IMG/VR virus record: IMGVR_UViG_3300044641_006207
Coordinates: 1 to 49,324 of that record
From: a virus
DNA: 49,324 nucleotides
Strand: one strand, 5' to 3'
The translations under genes were made by a program, and so were the position numbers. Positions 1 through 7,643 of the stretch are shown here, one piece after another (position 1 is the stretch's first letter; every line of letters starts with the position of its first letter). Below the pieces are notes generated by a model. It was given only the letters and a program-made list of their open reading frames with translations, ran no database searches and was not told where the DNA came from.

Positions 1-127
1 GTGATTGAACTTTTATTATTGACCAATTTGTCCATACGTTCTTTTCTTGTTCCACTTAAATCGTGAAAGTCGAAGTAGGAGAAGTTTTCCCATTTACGTA
101 TTTCATCTTGCCAAACGTTTAATTTGT
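1..127. repeat. Terminal direct repeat, left copy (circular closure)
   Basis: These 127 bases are identical to 49198-49324. The SNF2 helicase frame runs through the join without interruption, so the repeat closes a circle of 49,197 bp. A length of exactly 127 matches a k-mer size commonly used by assemblers. I therefore read it as an assembly overlap of a circular or circularly permuted genome, not as a biological terminal repeat. Confidence 0.95.
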
Positions 128-314
128 TGGCGACACTTGCTGGTGCGATAATGAGTATGTTTTGAACTTCTAACTTATCAAACGCTAAATGCTCAATCAA
201 CGCTAACATAAGTGCTGTCTTACCAACGCCCATATCAAAGAAAACGCCGTATTGACGTTTATCCTTGATAATTTCTAATGCGTTTTGTTGGTCTTCATTT
301 AAGGTTATTCTCAT
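1..314 (-). CDS. SNF2-type helicase, N-terminal part (gene continues at 49197-48165)
   Basis: This is the first ~104 residues of a superfamily 2 helicase whose remainder lies at the right end of the window. Joined across the circle, the protein is 448 aa. The start is the ATG at 314-312 (MRITLNEDQQ). It lies 20 nt inside the end of the upstream gene, an overlap typical of this arm. Walker A is visible at residues 27-33 (DMGVGKT), followed by a strand and an APASV motif (motif Ia) near residues 54-61. See 48165-49324 for motifs II, III and VI. SNF2-like phage helicases translocate on DNA and are thought to remodel forks or recombination intermediates. Its place beside VRR-NUC, primase-helicase and annealing genes supports that role here. 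The family call is secure; the exact job is inferred. Confidence 0.9.
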   Translation of the reverse strand, partial: MRITLNEDQQNALEIIKDKRQYGVFFDMGVGKTALMLALIEHLAFDKLEVQNILIIAPASVANKLNVWQDEIRKWENFSYFDFHDLSGTRKERMDKLVNNKSSI

Positions 315-900
315 TTTCTATTACCTTGTGCTTCTCTCTGTAAATCTTTGTTGGTGTGGTTGTATAACGAATTGCTTGTGTGATGATACGAATAATGTTT
401 GGTTTTGTTGTTTTAACCATCGTGGTTCTAAAATCCCACAAAATCTTATCGAACTCAAACTCAAATGAATGTATTGCTGTTTTGTCTTCGATATTGATTT
501 TCATTTTCTCATATCGTTCATTGCTAATTCTTGGCATTATAACAACTGGTTTCATATTATATTTTCTAAAATACTTATTAAGGTTTAGTTGTATTCTCAT
601 CAAGGTGTTTTCAAAAATCTTGTTGCTGTTAGTTTTCTTACGATAGTTCTTCACTCTTTTTTGTGCGTGTTTTAGTGAACATAAAGCAATGTGATTTTCA
701 AACTCAACATAGAAGTTTGCGAAATATGTTCTCTTGAAAAACTCTAATGTTCGTTGCGTCTTCTCGATGTGATAGTCGTTATATCTAATATCTGTCGATG
801 TTATACGTGAGATATATCTTTCCAAGTCATAAAGTGTTGGGATTTGTTTTTCTTCAACTACTTCGCTTGGGTTCTTTTTAAGGATTTGAACTTTAATCAT
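295..900 (-). CDS. Hypothetical basic protein, 201 aa
   Basis: I do not recognise this protein. The ATG at 900 (MIKVQILKKNP) follows GGAGG at good spacing and was chosen over a longer frame that opens at 924. The sequence is rich in Lys, Arg, Asn and aromatic residues and looks mostly helical in the middle (residues ~60-130). It has no membrane segment, signal peptide or clear catalytic motif. It overlaps the methyltransferase upstream by 8 nt and the helicase downstream by 20 nt, so it is translationally coupled in the replication operon. A nucleic-acid-associated role is plausible from charge and context only. Confidence 0.75.
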   Translation of the reverse strand: MIKVQILKKNPSEVVEEKQIPTLYDLERYISRITSTDIRYNDYHIEKTQRTLEFFKRTYFANFYVEFENHIALCSLKHAQKRVKNYRKKTNSNKIFENTLMRIQLNLNKYFRKYNMKPVVIMPRISNERYEKMKINIEDKTAIHSFEFEFDKILWDFRTTMVKTTKPNIIRIITQAIRYTTTPTKIYREKHKVIENENNLK

Positions 901-1720
901 TTTTATTTTCCTCCACAAATTCAAATAAAGACACTTGATTATCTTTCTTTATAATCTTTGTAAGGTTGCCAATAAAGTAATTAACCCTATCAACGCCGTG
1001 ATTGTATGTTTCTTGGTCTATCTCAATGCCAATCCATCTGCAACCTAACTTTTCGCAACCAATTGCTGTGGTGTGTGTTCCCATAAAGTTGTCTAACACA
1101 ACGTCAGTAGGTTGCACTTGATATAAACTTAATAACTGTGTGACTAAATTAGAACTGAAACACGCTTTATTTAAGTCGTTTGCGCCATCGTTGTTTGGTG
1201 CTTCAATCATATTTAATTTACCAAATAACTTTTTGAAATACTTTTCATTGAAACTGTCCCAGTCGCTTCTCTTGATAAAAATCCAAACGTTTTCGAATAT
1301 CCTTGAAAGACGTGTGCCATTGGTTAATAAACCAGCAAACGATTTCTTCCAAGCAATTTGGTCAATTAAAACAAAATCTGTATTCTTTTCGATTTCCACA
1401 AGGGCTTTGAAAGTGGTTATGGCTGGTGTTTTCTTTGAAGACATATAATTCATATTAAAGATAACCACGCCATTCTTTTCGAGTAGAAATTCGTATCGCT
1501 TGAAGATTTGAACTAACCATTCGATATATTGTTCTGGTGTTTTCGCATCTGAGAAAGAGTTTGCTTGTGTTGCTGAGTTGTAGTATTCGCTTTCGTGTCC
1601 ATTCATATTGTATGGTGGCGATGTAAGTATGAAGTTTACTTTTCTGTCTTCGTGAATTAAATCGTCCATTACTGCAATGGTATCACCTAAAAATGATTGA
1701 CCTTTTTTTCCAATATCCAT
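893..1720 (-). CDS. DNA methyltransferase, beta class (N6-adenine or N4-cytosine)
   Basis: This 275-aa protein is an S-adenosylmethionine-dependent DNA amino-methyltransferase. The catalytic motif IV (TSPPYN, residues 33-38) comes before the AdoMet-binding motif I (LDNFMGTHTT, around residues 208-217), which is the order that defines the beta class. A following WIGIEID stretch fits motif II. Motif I normally reads D-x-F-x-G-S-G-T-T; here the second half is GTHTT, an unusual His at the second glycine. The start ATG at 1720 follows AGGAGA. No restriction endonuclease lies next to it, so it is an orphan, probably protecting phage DNA from host restriction or marking it. The base modified and the recognition site cannot be read from sequence. 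Confidence 0.9.
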   Translation of the reverse strand: MDIGKKGQSFLGDTIAVMDDLIHEDRKVNFILTSPPYNMNGHESEYYNSATQANSFSDAKTPEQYIEWLVQIFKRYEFLLEKNGVVIFNMNYMSSKKTPAITTFKALVEIEKNTDFVLIDQIAWKKSFAGLLTNGTRLSRIFENVWIFIKRSDWDSFNEKYFKKLFGKLNMIEAPNNDGANDLNKACFSSNLVTQLLSLYQVQPTDVVLDNFMGTHTTAIGCEKLGCRWIGIEIDQETYNHGVDRVNYFIGNLTKIIKKDNQVSLFEFVEENKND

Positions 1721-1729
1721 ATTGTTCTC

Positions 1730-4297
1730 CTAAAATGGTAAGTCATCGTCGTTGATTTCTTCTTCGACAATGCTTACTGTATCTTGTCTTTTATAAACAA
1801 ATTGTTGACCAAATGCGCCTTGACTCTTTCGATAACCTTGACGAACAAAACCCAACTTATCAAATGCACTTTCGATTTGCTCTCTCATTAAATAGTCTGG
1901 TGTTTGTGCGATGTCGCGATTAAAGGCAATGCAGTAAATTTCTTTGAGTGAGAATTCAGTTCGTTTTTCTCTGAATATTTTCTTACCCATAAAATCGAAC
2001 TCAGCACTTTGACTGTAATACTTCTTCATATCCATAATTGGCATATTAAAGTAATTCTTTGGAAACTCGTTGTTGATATACATTTCAACGATTGGCATAC
2101 TATCATTTTCTGCTGTTGCCTTTTCGTTGTATTCGTCCCATATCTTCTTTGCTTCATCGCTGAAACTACCCATAGGATTGAAACCTTGGTCGAAATAATG
2201 TATCGCTTCAGCAAGGCATTGGTTTCGAATATCTTCACTCCAAAATTGTGGGTTATATAATCTTGATGTATTTTTAGAAACTCTTGTATAGAAAGGTAAG
2301 AAACGTCTATTGCCTGTTCTATCTCGCAGTGGTCTAACGTCGTTTGTGGTAGCAATAAATACGCATTGACGTCTGTATTCACTTACACGACGACCATAAC
2401 TTCTTCTATACTTATCGCTTGTCTTTGATAAGAAAGATTTGATTGTAGATGTGTCGCTTTTCTTGTAATACTTTTCGAACTCTGGCAACTCATAAATCAT
2501 AATGCCGTTAAGTTGTTCATAAGCGTCTTTCTTGTCAAATGGTAATTCGTCATCGCCGTAATAGTTTGGTTGACTATCAATAGTTGTCATATCGCCTTTC
2601 CAATATGGAGTAGCAACTGACTTACCAAACTGTGATTTACCAATACCTTGTGCGCCAGATAAAACTAACATCATATCGTATTTAGAACCTGGTCGCATAA
2701 TGCGTTGAATGATACCAACCCACCAAGATTTACTTGCTTCTTTGTAATATGCGTTTGGTGTAATGTCAAATAAATCACAAATGATTGTTTCGATACGTGG
2801 TTTGCCGTCCCAATCTGGTAGATTAGCGAAGAACGACTTGATTGGGTGGCGACGAACTTTGCTGGATTGGTGAACAACTGAGTCGTAGATTAAATCTTTA
2901 CCAGCAATTTGGTAAACTGAGTTTAGATATACACGTATCTCGCTGTCATCTTCATCGGTCACGAAATCACCTTTGGATTTTTCTTTGTTCCAAGGTGGCG
3001 TTCTATCAAAACATATTGCGTCTTTCAAACTATCGTAGTAAAAAAGGTCTTTGAAATAGTCGTCATTTTCGAAAATAAGTTTAATGTTTCTTGCGTTTGA
3101 TTTTGGGTGTCTATCTTTTTCGCCCCCTGTGTAGTCAAGCGTTAACTTCCAATCCCCTTCTTCAACACTATTCTTTTCTGTTTCGACAACGTTAGTAGCG
3201 AATTCCTTTTCGTTCTTATTTAGTTGCTGTATCTCTGGCATATGTCGCATTACTGCTGGGAGATTACCACGAATGTATTCGACCATTGATGTATAAGATG
3301 TGTTCTTATCATACGTGTCATATTCTTCTTGGTCAGTTTTCTTTTCGTCTTGCTTACCAAACTTGTGAATGCGAACAATGTCAAATGCGTTTAACAAGCG
3401 ACCTTGCGCAGGGTCTGTGCCGTGATGTGAGTAAGCATATTGGTCATTAAGAATAACAAGACCACCTTTGCTTTCACCTTGCTTATAAGAATATCTATCG
3501 TTGCCACTCTTTTCGTATTGTTCTTTTAGGAACTCTTCGATTGCTTGGCGAATTGTATATTCTGTATTAAAGGCATTAACGATACGATATTTGGTCTTGC
3601 GACTATCTTTGACTTTGCCATCTTCAATTCTGTCAACCTTTAACCCTTCGATGTAGATTGGTTTTTGAAACTCAGCGATGTTGAGATAGTCCATATATCT
3701 GTCAAGCATATCGTCTGGATTGAGGTCGTTCCAATCGTCCATACCAAACTGTTCGCACACATAATCACCATCAGCGCTCACGCTGGGAAAATACATAATA
3801 CGATTGATTTGGAAAGTGGTTGCGTCGAAGAACTCCATACCAATGATACCTGCAATGGCACGAGCGATAGGTTCATACTTTTCTACTGTAATTTCTTGTG
3901 CTAATGGGACAATGACTCTGAATCTTGGTTCTTCTTTGGTATGACTGTGTGTTGAGTAAACGAAGAATCGAAAGTTTAGTTCCTTTGTTTTTTCTTGTTT
4001 ATCTCTAATAATATCTAAAACGTTCGGTGGGCAATAGTCCATATCAAGTGTTATCATATTACGGCTGCGAATACTTAAAGCGTCGCGTGTATTTCCTTCG
4101 CTTGTTCCAGCGATAAAACCACCTTTATCTTTTGCTTTTAATTTGAAATCTCTGTCGCCCTTCTTGTATTCTTCCATTGTTTCTTTGGTGCGAATGACAT
4201 TTTCTTTGAAGGCACGAAACATCGTTTCTAATGTAAGGTCTTGATAAACCCCAGTTTTAGCGTATCTATTTTGAAAACTTAATAACTTATGCGTCAT
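1730..4297 (-). CDS. Primase-polymerase / VapE-like replicative helicase
   Basis: This 855-aa protein couples a primase half to a helicase half. Residues ~60-200 look like an archaeo-eukaryotic primase (prim-pol) domain: a TLDMD metal-binding pair (D85, D87), an STHSH stretch near 116-120, then RFRVIVPL and an INRIMYFPS strand. The C-terminal half is a VapE-type P-loop helicase. It has Walker A GAQGIGKS near 546-553, an IMIYELPE Walker B-like strand near 600, and an IATTN sensor with an RTGNRRF arginine finger near 650-670. The last residues are NDDDLPF, like the C-terminal tip of bacterial SSB. No separate DNA polymerase is recognised in the genome, so this is the core replication protein. 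Its ATG overlaps the preceding gene's stop region. Confidence 0.9.
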   Translation of the reverse strand: MTHKLLSFQNRYAKTGVYQDLTLETMFRAFKENVIRTKETMEEYKKGDRDFKLKAKDKGGFIAGTSEGNTRDALSIRSRNMITLDMDYCPPNVLDIIRDKQEKTKELNFRFFVYSTHSHTKEEPRFRVIVPLAQEITVEKYEPIARAIAGIIGMEFFDATTFQINRIMYFPSVSADGDYVCEQFGMDDWNDLNPDDMLDRYMDYLNIAEFQKPIYIEGLKVDRIEDGKVKDSRKTKYRIVNAFNTEYTIRQAIEEFLKEQYEKSGNDRYSYKQGESKGGLVILNDQYAYSHHGTDPAQGRLLNAFDIVRIHKFGKQDEKKTDQEEYDTYDKNTSYTSMVEYIRGNLPAVMRHMPEIQQLNKNEKEFATNVVETEKNSVEEGDWKLTLDYTGGEKDRHPKSNARNIKLIFENDDYFKDLFYYDSLKDAICFDRTPPWNKEKSKGDFVTDEDDSEIRVYLNSVYQIAGKDLIYDSVVHQSSKVRRHPIKSFFANLPDWDGKPRIETIICDLFDITPNAYYKEASKSWWVGIIQRIMRPGSKYDMMLVLSGAQGIGKSQFGKSVATPYWKGDMTTIDSQPNYYGDDELPFDKKDAYEQLNGIMIYELPEFEKYYKKSDTSTIKSFLSKTSDKYRRSYGRRVSEYRRQCVFIATTNDVRPLRDRTGNRRFLPFYTRVSKNTSRLYNPQFWSEDIRNQCLAEAIHYFDQGFNPMGSFSDEAKKIWDEYNEKATAENDSMPIVEMYINNEFPKNYFNMPIMDMKKYYSQSAEFDFMGKKIFREKRTEFSLKEIYCIAFNRDIAQTPDYLMREQIESAFDKLGFVRQGYRKSQGAFGQQFVYKRQDTVSIVEEEINDDDLPF

Positions 4298-4590
4298 AGT
4301 AAATCACCTGGCAATAGTGGTTCAAACTCATCTTGCTCAAAACATTTAATGATTAAATCTTTGTCTTTGAAAAAACCAGATTCAACTAATGTTGTAGCAA
4401 TCTTAACTACGCTTGAATGCCGTAAACTCTTTTTATATTCGAGTGTGAGTTCTTTGGATTTACGATTTTCAACGTATCTTGGTATGAAATAATTTCTATC
4501 AATGCCAACTTTAACGATGTGCGTTAAACGAATGCCATTCAACGTTAAAGCGTCAATAAACTTCTTTGGTGTGAATTCTACCATACTCAT
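4294..4590 (-). CDS. Hypothetical protein, 98 aa
   Basis: I do not recognise this protein. The ATG at 4590 (MSMVEFTPKK) was chosen because AAAGGGGG stands 7 nt upstream and the ATG overlaps the TGA of the nuclease gene (ATGA). A longer frame to 4641 has no such signal. The protein is a small mixed-charge polypeptide. A middle stretch, YVENRKSKELTLEYKKSL, is basic, and the C-terminus is acidic and hydrophobic. It is sandwiched by 4-nt overlaps between the Cas4-like nuclease and the primase-helicase, so the three are likely made in fixed proportion. A helicase-loader or accessory role is a guess from position only. Confidence 0.7.
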   Translation of the reverse strand: MSMVEFTPKKFIDALTLNGIRLTHIVKVGIDRNYFIPRYVENRKSKELTLEYKKSLRHSSVVKIATTLVESGFFKDKDLIIKCFEQDEFEPLLPGDLL

Positions 4591-5339
4591 ACAATTACCC
4601 CTTTCTTTATTCTTTCGTTGCATTTGTGCTTGAATTGACAAAACTTACAAGCGTCGATTGAAGGACGATAAACTAAATTACCTGTCTTGATTTCTTCCAT
4701 CGGCTGTATTTTTGATATATACCATTCCATAACTTGATTCATCGTATATGAAACGGCATTCGTATTGTTGATTAAACTTTGAAAAATAGACACGACTACG
4801 TTCTTTGGTATGCTTTTCTTTTGTCGCCATCTGTCTTGAATAACGCCGTAAGCATACATAAGCATTTGGTTGTTATCTTCGGTCTTGACTGGTGTTCTTC
4901 CTGTCTTTAAGTCGATAATCATCAAGTCGCCGTTTTCCAAAATCATTGCGCAGTCGACTGTCCCATTCATTTGTTCGCCGTGAAAGTTTAGTTTGATTTT
5001 GTATTCTAACATAATTTCACTTGGCGAATATGCTTGAACAATCTTTTTAATGTAGGCGATATAGTTATTTACTGTAATCTCAAAATCTTTCGACCATTGA
5101 ACTTTGATTGCTTTATTTTCTTTTCCTTCATACCAATTGTTTAGGTTAGTTAATACGGCAAGTTCTTGTTCGTGGTTGTGTAGATTTATCATTTGGTCTA
5201 ATTTTAAGTATGCTACTTCGTGTTGTAATGTGCCTTTGAGTGTAGTTTCAGTTTCGCCAGAACCTAAATTATGCTGTATAGATGCTGTGCAAGTAAGAAA
5301 TCTTCCACTTGAAGAAGGACTTATTTTGTATTGCGCCAT
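4587..5339 (-). CDS. Cas4/RecB-like PD-(D/E)XK nuclease (DUF2800-like)
   Basis: This 250-aa nuclease resembles phage DUF2800/Cas4-like proteins that process DNA ends for recombination. The active-site signature is visible: GTVDCAM near residue 125, MIIDLKTGR near 140 (the D...D-x-K core) and QMLMYAYG, the QxxxY motif, near 160. One cysteine near the N-terminus (C17) and three near the C-terminus (C231, C234, C240) match the four ligands of the iron-sulfur cluster that holds AddB/Cas4-type nucleases together. The gene lies just downstream of the Sak3-like annealing protein and SSB, a classic exonuclease/annealase set for recombination-dependent replication. The start ATG at 5339 is followed by a conserved-looking ISPSSSGRFLTC N-terminus. 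Confidence 0.85.
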   Translation of the reverse strand: MAQYKISPSSSGRFLTCTASIQHNLGSGETETTLKGTLQHEVAYLKLDQMINLHNHEQELAVLTNLNNWYEGKENKAIKVQWSKDFEITVNNYIAYIKKIVQAYSPSEIMLEYKIKLNFHGEQMNGTVDCAMILENGDLMIIDLKTGRTPVKTEDNNQMLMYAYGVIQDRWRQKKSIPKNVVVSIFQSLINNTNAVSYTMNQVMEWYISKIQPMEEIKTGNLVYRPSIDACKFCQFKHKCNERIKKGVIV

Positions 5340-5441
5340 ATAACCTTACTTTCTATTGGTGGTCTTGCTGAAAGAAGTGAAAGGGGGTGTTCGTATCTCA
5401 TACGGCAAGACCAAGCATATGAGGATTTTCGTCAATCTAAA
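5340..5441 (-). promoter_or_regulatory. Structured gap upstream of the nuclease gene
   Basis: This 102-base gap is long for this tightly packed operon. In the transcript direction it holds GGTCTTGC (5412-5405) pairing with GCAAGACC (5368-5361). Inside that pair, directly next to the first arm, is a second hairpin, CGTAT-GAG-ATACG (5404-5392). I see no SD-preceded reading frame in it. It could be a translational control leader or an RNA processing site for the nuclease gene. The function is inferred. Confidence 0.35.
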
Positions 5442-6275
5442 CTACGATAAGAATTTTTGCAATTCTTTTAATAACGCAAAATCACATTGCGATAAGAGTT
5501 CTTTGCCTTTGGAAGTTAAGAATTCTTTTGCTTTGGTTTGTGCGCTTTTTTCACGAATAACTTTGCGAACTTCTAATAATAAATCTGCGTATTCTTGACT
5601 GTCATTGCCAAACGAGGAAACGATTTTTTCAATGACGCTTGGTTTTGCTGGTTGAGGTGTAGGAACTTTTGTTTCACTAATCACATCGCCTTTTATAAGT
5701 TGTTCAAATGCTGCGTTGTGGGTTTGTGGTTCTACTTCTGTTTTAATGAACTTGGATTTAGGTTTGATATTGATAATGTTATCTTCTTTGTCTTCTTCAA
5801 ATTGACCTTCTTGTTGTTCGAAGATGTCCAAACCAATGCCACTTAATCTTGCAATCAAGCGCACCATACCACGTTGCTTTGCTGTATTTAAGTCAAGCGC
5901 ATCTGGTAGTTTTATAATTTTGGCACTTTGATTGTCGAAGATGGGGTAGTATTCGTGTTCTTCTTGACCTTGCCAAGTTCCCTTCAAGTGAATGAAGAGA
6001 GCAGTGGACGTGGTTTGCTGTAAAACGAGTTCGCCATTTTCATTTGGTAATAAATCTTTACCTTGTAGTTCGACTTTCATCGACCAATTGACGACTTCGA
6101 CTTTACCACCTTGACTTCTAAAAATGCGTTCGATGACTGCCCAAGGGTAGTAGCGAATGACTTTAACTTGTCCTGTCTTCTTGAATTCTTTTTCAATCTT
6201 CTTTACGTAGTTTTCAAGTTGAGCGCAGTCGCCTTCGTTGTTATAGTTTTGTAAGAATAATTTGTTTGCTTCCAT
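5442..6275 (-). CDS. Single-strand annealing protein, Sak3/DUF1071-like
   Basis: This 277-aa protein resembles the phage annealase group exemplified by Sak3 (DUF1071), which pairs complementary single strands during recombination. Supporting signatures are YYPWAVIERIFRSQGG near residues 42-57, a beta region with VEVVNWSMKVEL, and the family's characteristic helix TAKQRGMVRLIARLSGIGLD around residues 130-150. The C-terminal third (residues ~175-277) is a low-complexity Pro/Thr linker followed by a charged helical tail and looks variable. It lies between a small AT-hook-like protein and the Cas4-like nuclease, with SSB two genes upstream. Together they make a recombination module. The start is the ATG at 6275, 2 nt after the previous stop. 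Confidence 0.8.
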   Translation of the reverse strand: MEANKLFLQNYNNEGDCAQLENYVKKIEKEFKKTGQVKVIRYYPWAVIERIFRSQGGKVEVVNWSMKVELQGKDLLPNENGELVLQQTTSTALFIHLKGTWQGQEEHEYYPIFDNQSAKIIKLPDALDLNTAKQRGMVRLIARLSGIGLDIFEQQEGQFEEDKEDNIINIKPKSKFIKTEVEPQTHNAAFEQLIKGDVISETKVPTPQPAKPSVIEKIVSSFGNDSQEYADLLLEVRKVIREKSAQTKAKEFLTSKGKELLSQCDFALLKELQKFLS

Positions 6276-6276
6276 T

Positions 6277-6525
6277 TTATTTATTTCCTTTATTTAATTT
6301 TGGTCTTCCAACTTTACGCTTACGAATACCTTTGATAAGGCGAATTCTAAACGCAATGCTGTCTTGTAGTTCTTCTAATTGTTCCACTAATGATTTACCA
6401 GTGACCGAACTTATAGCAGTCATCACTTCAAGTAAATCTGTGCGAATTTGAATTTGAACTTGTTTGAGTTCTTTTGCGTGTTGTGATACTAATCGTTCGA
6501 TTGCAATTTGATTTTTGCTTTTCAT
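6277..6525 (-). CDS. Small helical protein with AT-hook-like C-terminus, 82 aa
   Basis: Residues 1-62 are amphipathic and likely coiled-coil (QHAKELKQVQIQIRTDLL and EQLEELQDSI). The C-terminus reads RKRKVGRPKLNKGNK, with the GRP core (73-75) flanked by basic residues as in AT-hook minor-groove binders. This suggests a DNA-binding accessory, possibly oligomeric, acting with the SSB and annealase that flank it. The gaps to its neighbours are 10 nt and 1 nt. A single short AT-hook match can arise by chance, so the DNA-binding call is tentative. The ATG at 6525 follows TAGGTG. Confidence 0.75.
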   Translation of the reverse strand: MKSKNQIAIERLVSQHAKELKQVQIQIRTDLLEVMTAISSVTGKSLVEQLEELQDSIAFRIRLIKGIRKRKVGRPKLNKGNK

Positions 6526-6535
6526 AGTTCACCTA

Positions 6536-7150
6536 TTAAAATGGCAATTTATCATCATCTACGGCAATCTTATCAAGGTTGAAACCCTTCCAAGCGTTAT
6601 CGTTCTTTTGAAACGTGTTGGTTTCTCTTAAACCTGTTGAGATTGCTCTGTGAAAGATTGCGTAAACATATTTATTATTTTTCTTTTCGTCGAACCCAAC
6701 TCCAATTTCTAATTCGATAGCGTAGTTGTGTTTCCAACTTTCTTCTTTCGAGATTGGTTTGGTTTGTTCCAAGTCCAAGAATAAGAAACGCTTTTCGCCG
6801 TCTTTGCTTCGATTGGTTAGGTTGATTTTGAATTGCTTGTCCCAATTACCTTCTTTATCAAGGTTGCGAGTGATTAAGCGATATTCTTCCCCAAGCGAAA
6901 TTAAATCTTGCGTGTTAATTTGTGTGCCAGTTGGTAAGATGTCTTTGCCAACAGCTGTAAGTGCCTTGGACACTTCGGTGAGAAAAGGAACTAAATCTGT
7001 TTTGTAATCTGCGCCTTTGATAATACCTGAAGCGAAGAACTTTTCTTCTTTATACTTTTTGAAAAGATAGTCGGTGAATGGAAGTGTGACTGGCGTAAGA
7101 ATTACTGTAATTGTGTTTCGATTTGGATTTGGTAAAATGTTGTATTTCAT
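6536..7150 (-). CDS. Single-stranded DNA-binding protein
   Basis: This 204-aa protein is probably the phage SSB, comparable to DUF2815-type phage ssDNA-binding proteins. The body is beta-rich with aromatic residues spread through it. The decisive feature is the C-terminal tip: an acidic run ending DDDKLPF (residues 198-204), matching the acidic-plus-LPF/IPF tail that bacterial SSBs use to recruit replication and repair partners. The position, directly upstream of the AT-hook-like, annealase and nuclease genes, fits. The fold itself I cannot prove from sequence. The 7147-7150 overlap with the upstream gene (ATG inside the stop) indicates coupling. Confidence 0.75.
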   Translation of the reverse strand: MKYNILPNPNRNTITVILTPVTLPFTDYLFKKYKEEKFFASGIIKGADYKTDLVPFLTEVSKALTAVGKDILPTGTQINTQDLISLGEEYRLITRNLDKEGNWDKQFKINLTNRSKDGEKRFLFLDLEQTKPISKEESWKHNYAIELEIGVGFDEKKNNKYVYAIFHRAISTGLRETNTFQKNDNAWKGFNLDKIAVDDDKLPF

Positions 7151-7629
7151 AATGCTCCTGTGTTTAGAACTTTTGTGTAGCGTGTTCTATCTTGTTCGTT
7201 AAAGAACTTTTTCGCTTCGTAGTATTTACGATAAGATGACAATGAGTTGCCGTCTTTGTATTCGTCAGGCATAGCGCAGGGTGGTGGAGTGAAACCATTA
7301 TCGAGTAAGTTGATAGGTGGTGTCGCAAGTAGTTTTCTTAACTTTAATTCCGTGCCGTGAACCTTGCCATAACGATTTGTATATTCTTCGCACAACGCAA
7401 TGAAGTGTTCGTATAACCATTCATAATGCGCTTTGCTTTGTCTAACCCAAACGGCTGAAGGGTGTTTTGCGTGAGTAGGTTTGTATAAGAGTGGTGCGTT
7501 TTTACTTTCTAATAAATGATGTGCTGTCGATAGAAGTTGGGCGCTTTCAAGAATCATTTTTACAACGTGTTTGTCGCTCATTGCTTTTGCGCTTGTGTAT
7601 GGACTTGTGTGTATGTAAAATATGTTCAT
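7147..7629 (-). CDS. Conserved phage protein of the 'DKHVVKM' family, 160 aa
   Basis: The N-terminus (MNIFYIHTSPYTSAKAMSDK, then HVVKMILESAQLLSTAHH) and the later blocks HPSAVWVRQSKAHYEWLYEH, EEYTNRYGKVH, CAMPDEYK and SYRKYYEAKKFF form a pattern I know from many unrelated phages. The function is unsettled. Conserved His, Asp, Arg and Tyr residues suggest an enzyme, and some homologues are labelled DNA-repair proteins, which I cannot verify. It is cytoplasmic, with no membrane segment. The ATG at 7629 has AGAAAGGG upstream. It overlaps the SSB start by 4 nt, tying it to the replication module. Confidence 0.75.
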   Translation of the reverse strand: MNIFYIHTSPYTSAKAMSDKHVVKMILESAQLLSTAHHLLESKNAPLLYKPTHAKHPSAVWVRQSKAHYEWLYEHFIALCEEYTNRYGKVHGTELKLRKLLATPPINLLDNGFTPPPCAMPDEYKDGNSLSSYRKYYEAKKFFNEQDRTRYTKVLNTGAL

Positions 7630-7643
7630 TGTGTTTTCCCTTT

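Noticed and set aside
1730-4297. Mobile-island origin for the VapE-like gene
   Set aside because: VapE genes occur in satellites and islands, but here the gene sits in a coupled phage replication operon with matching composition.
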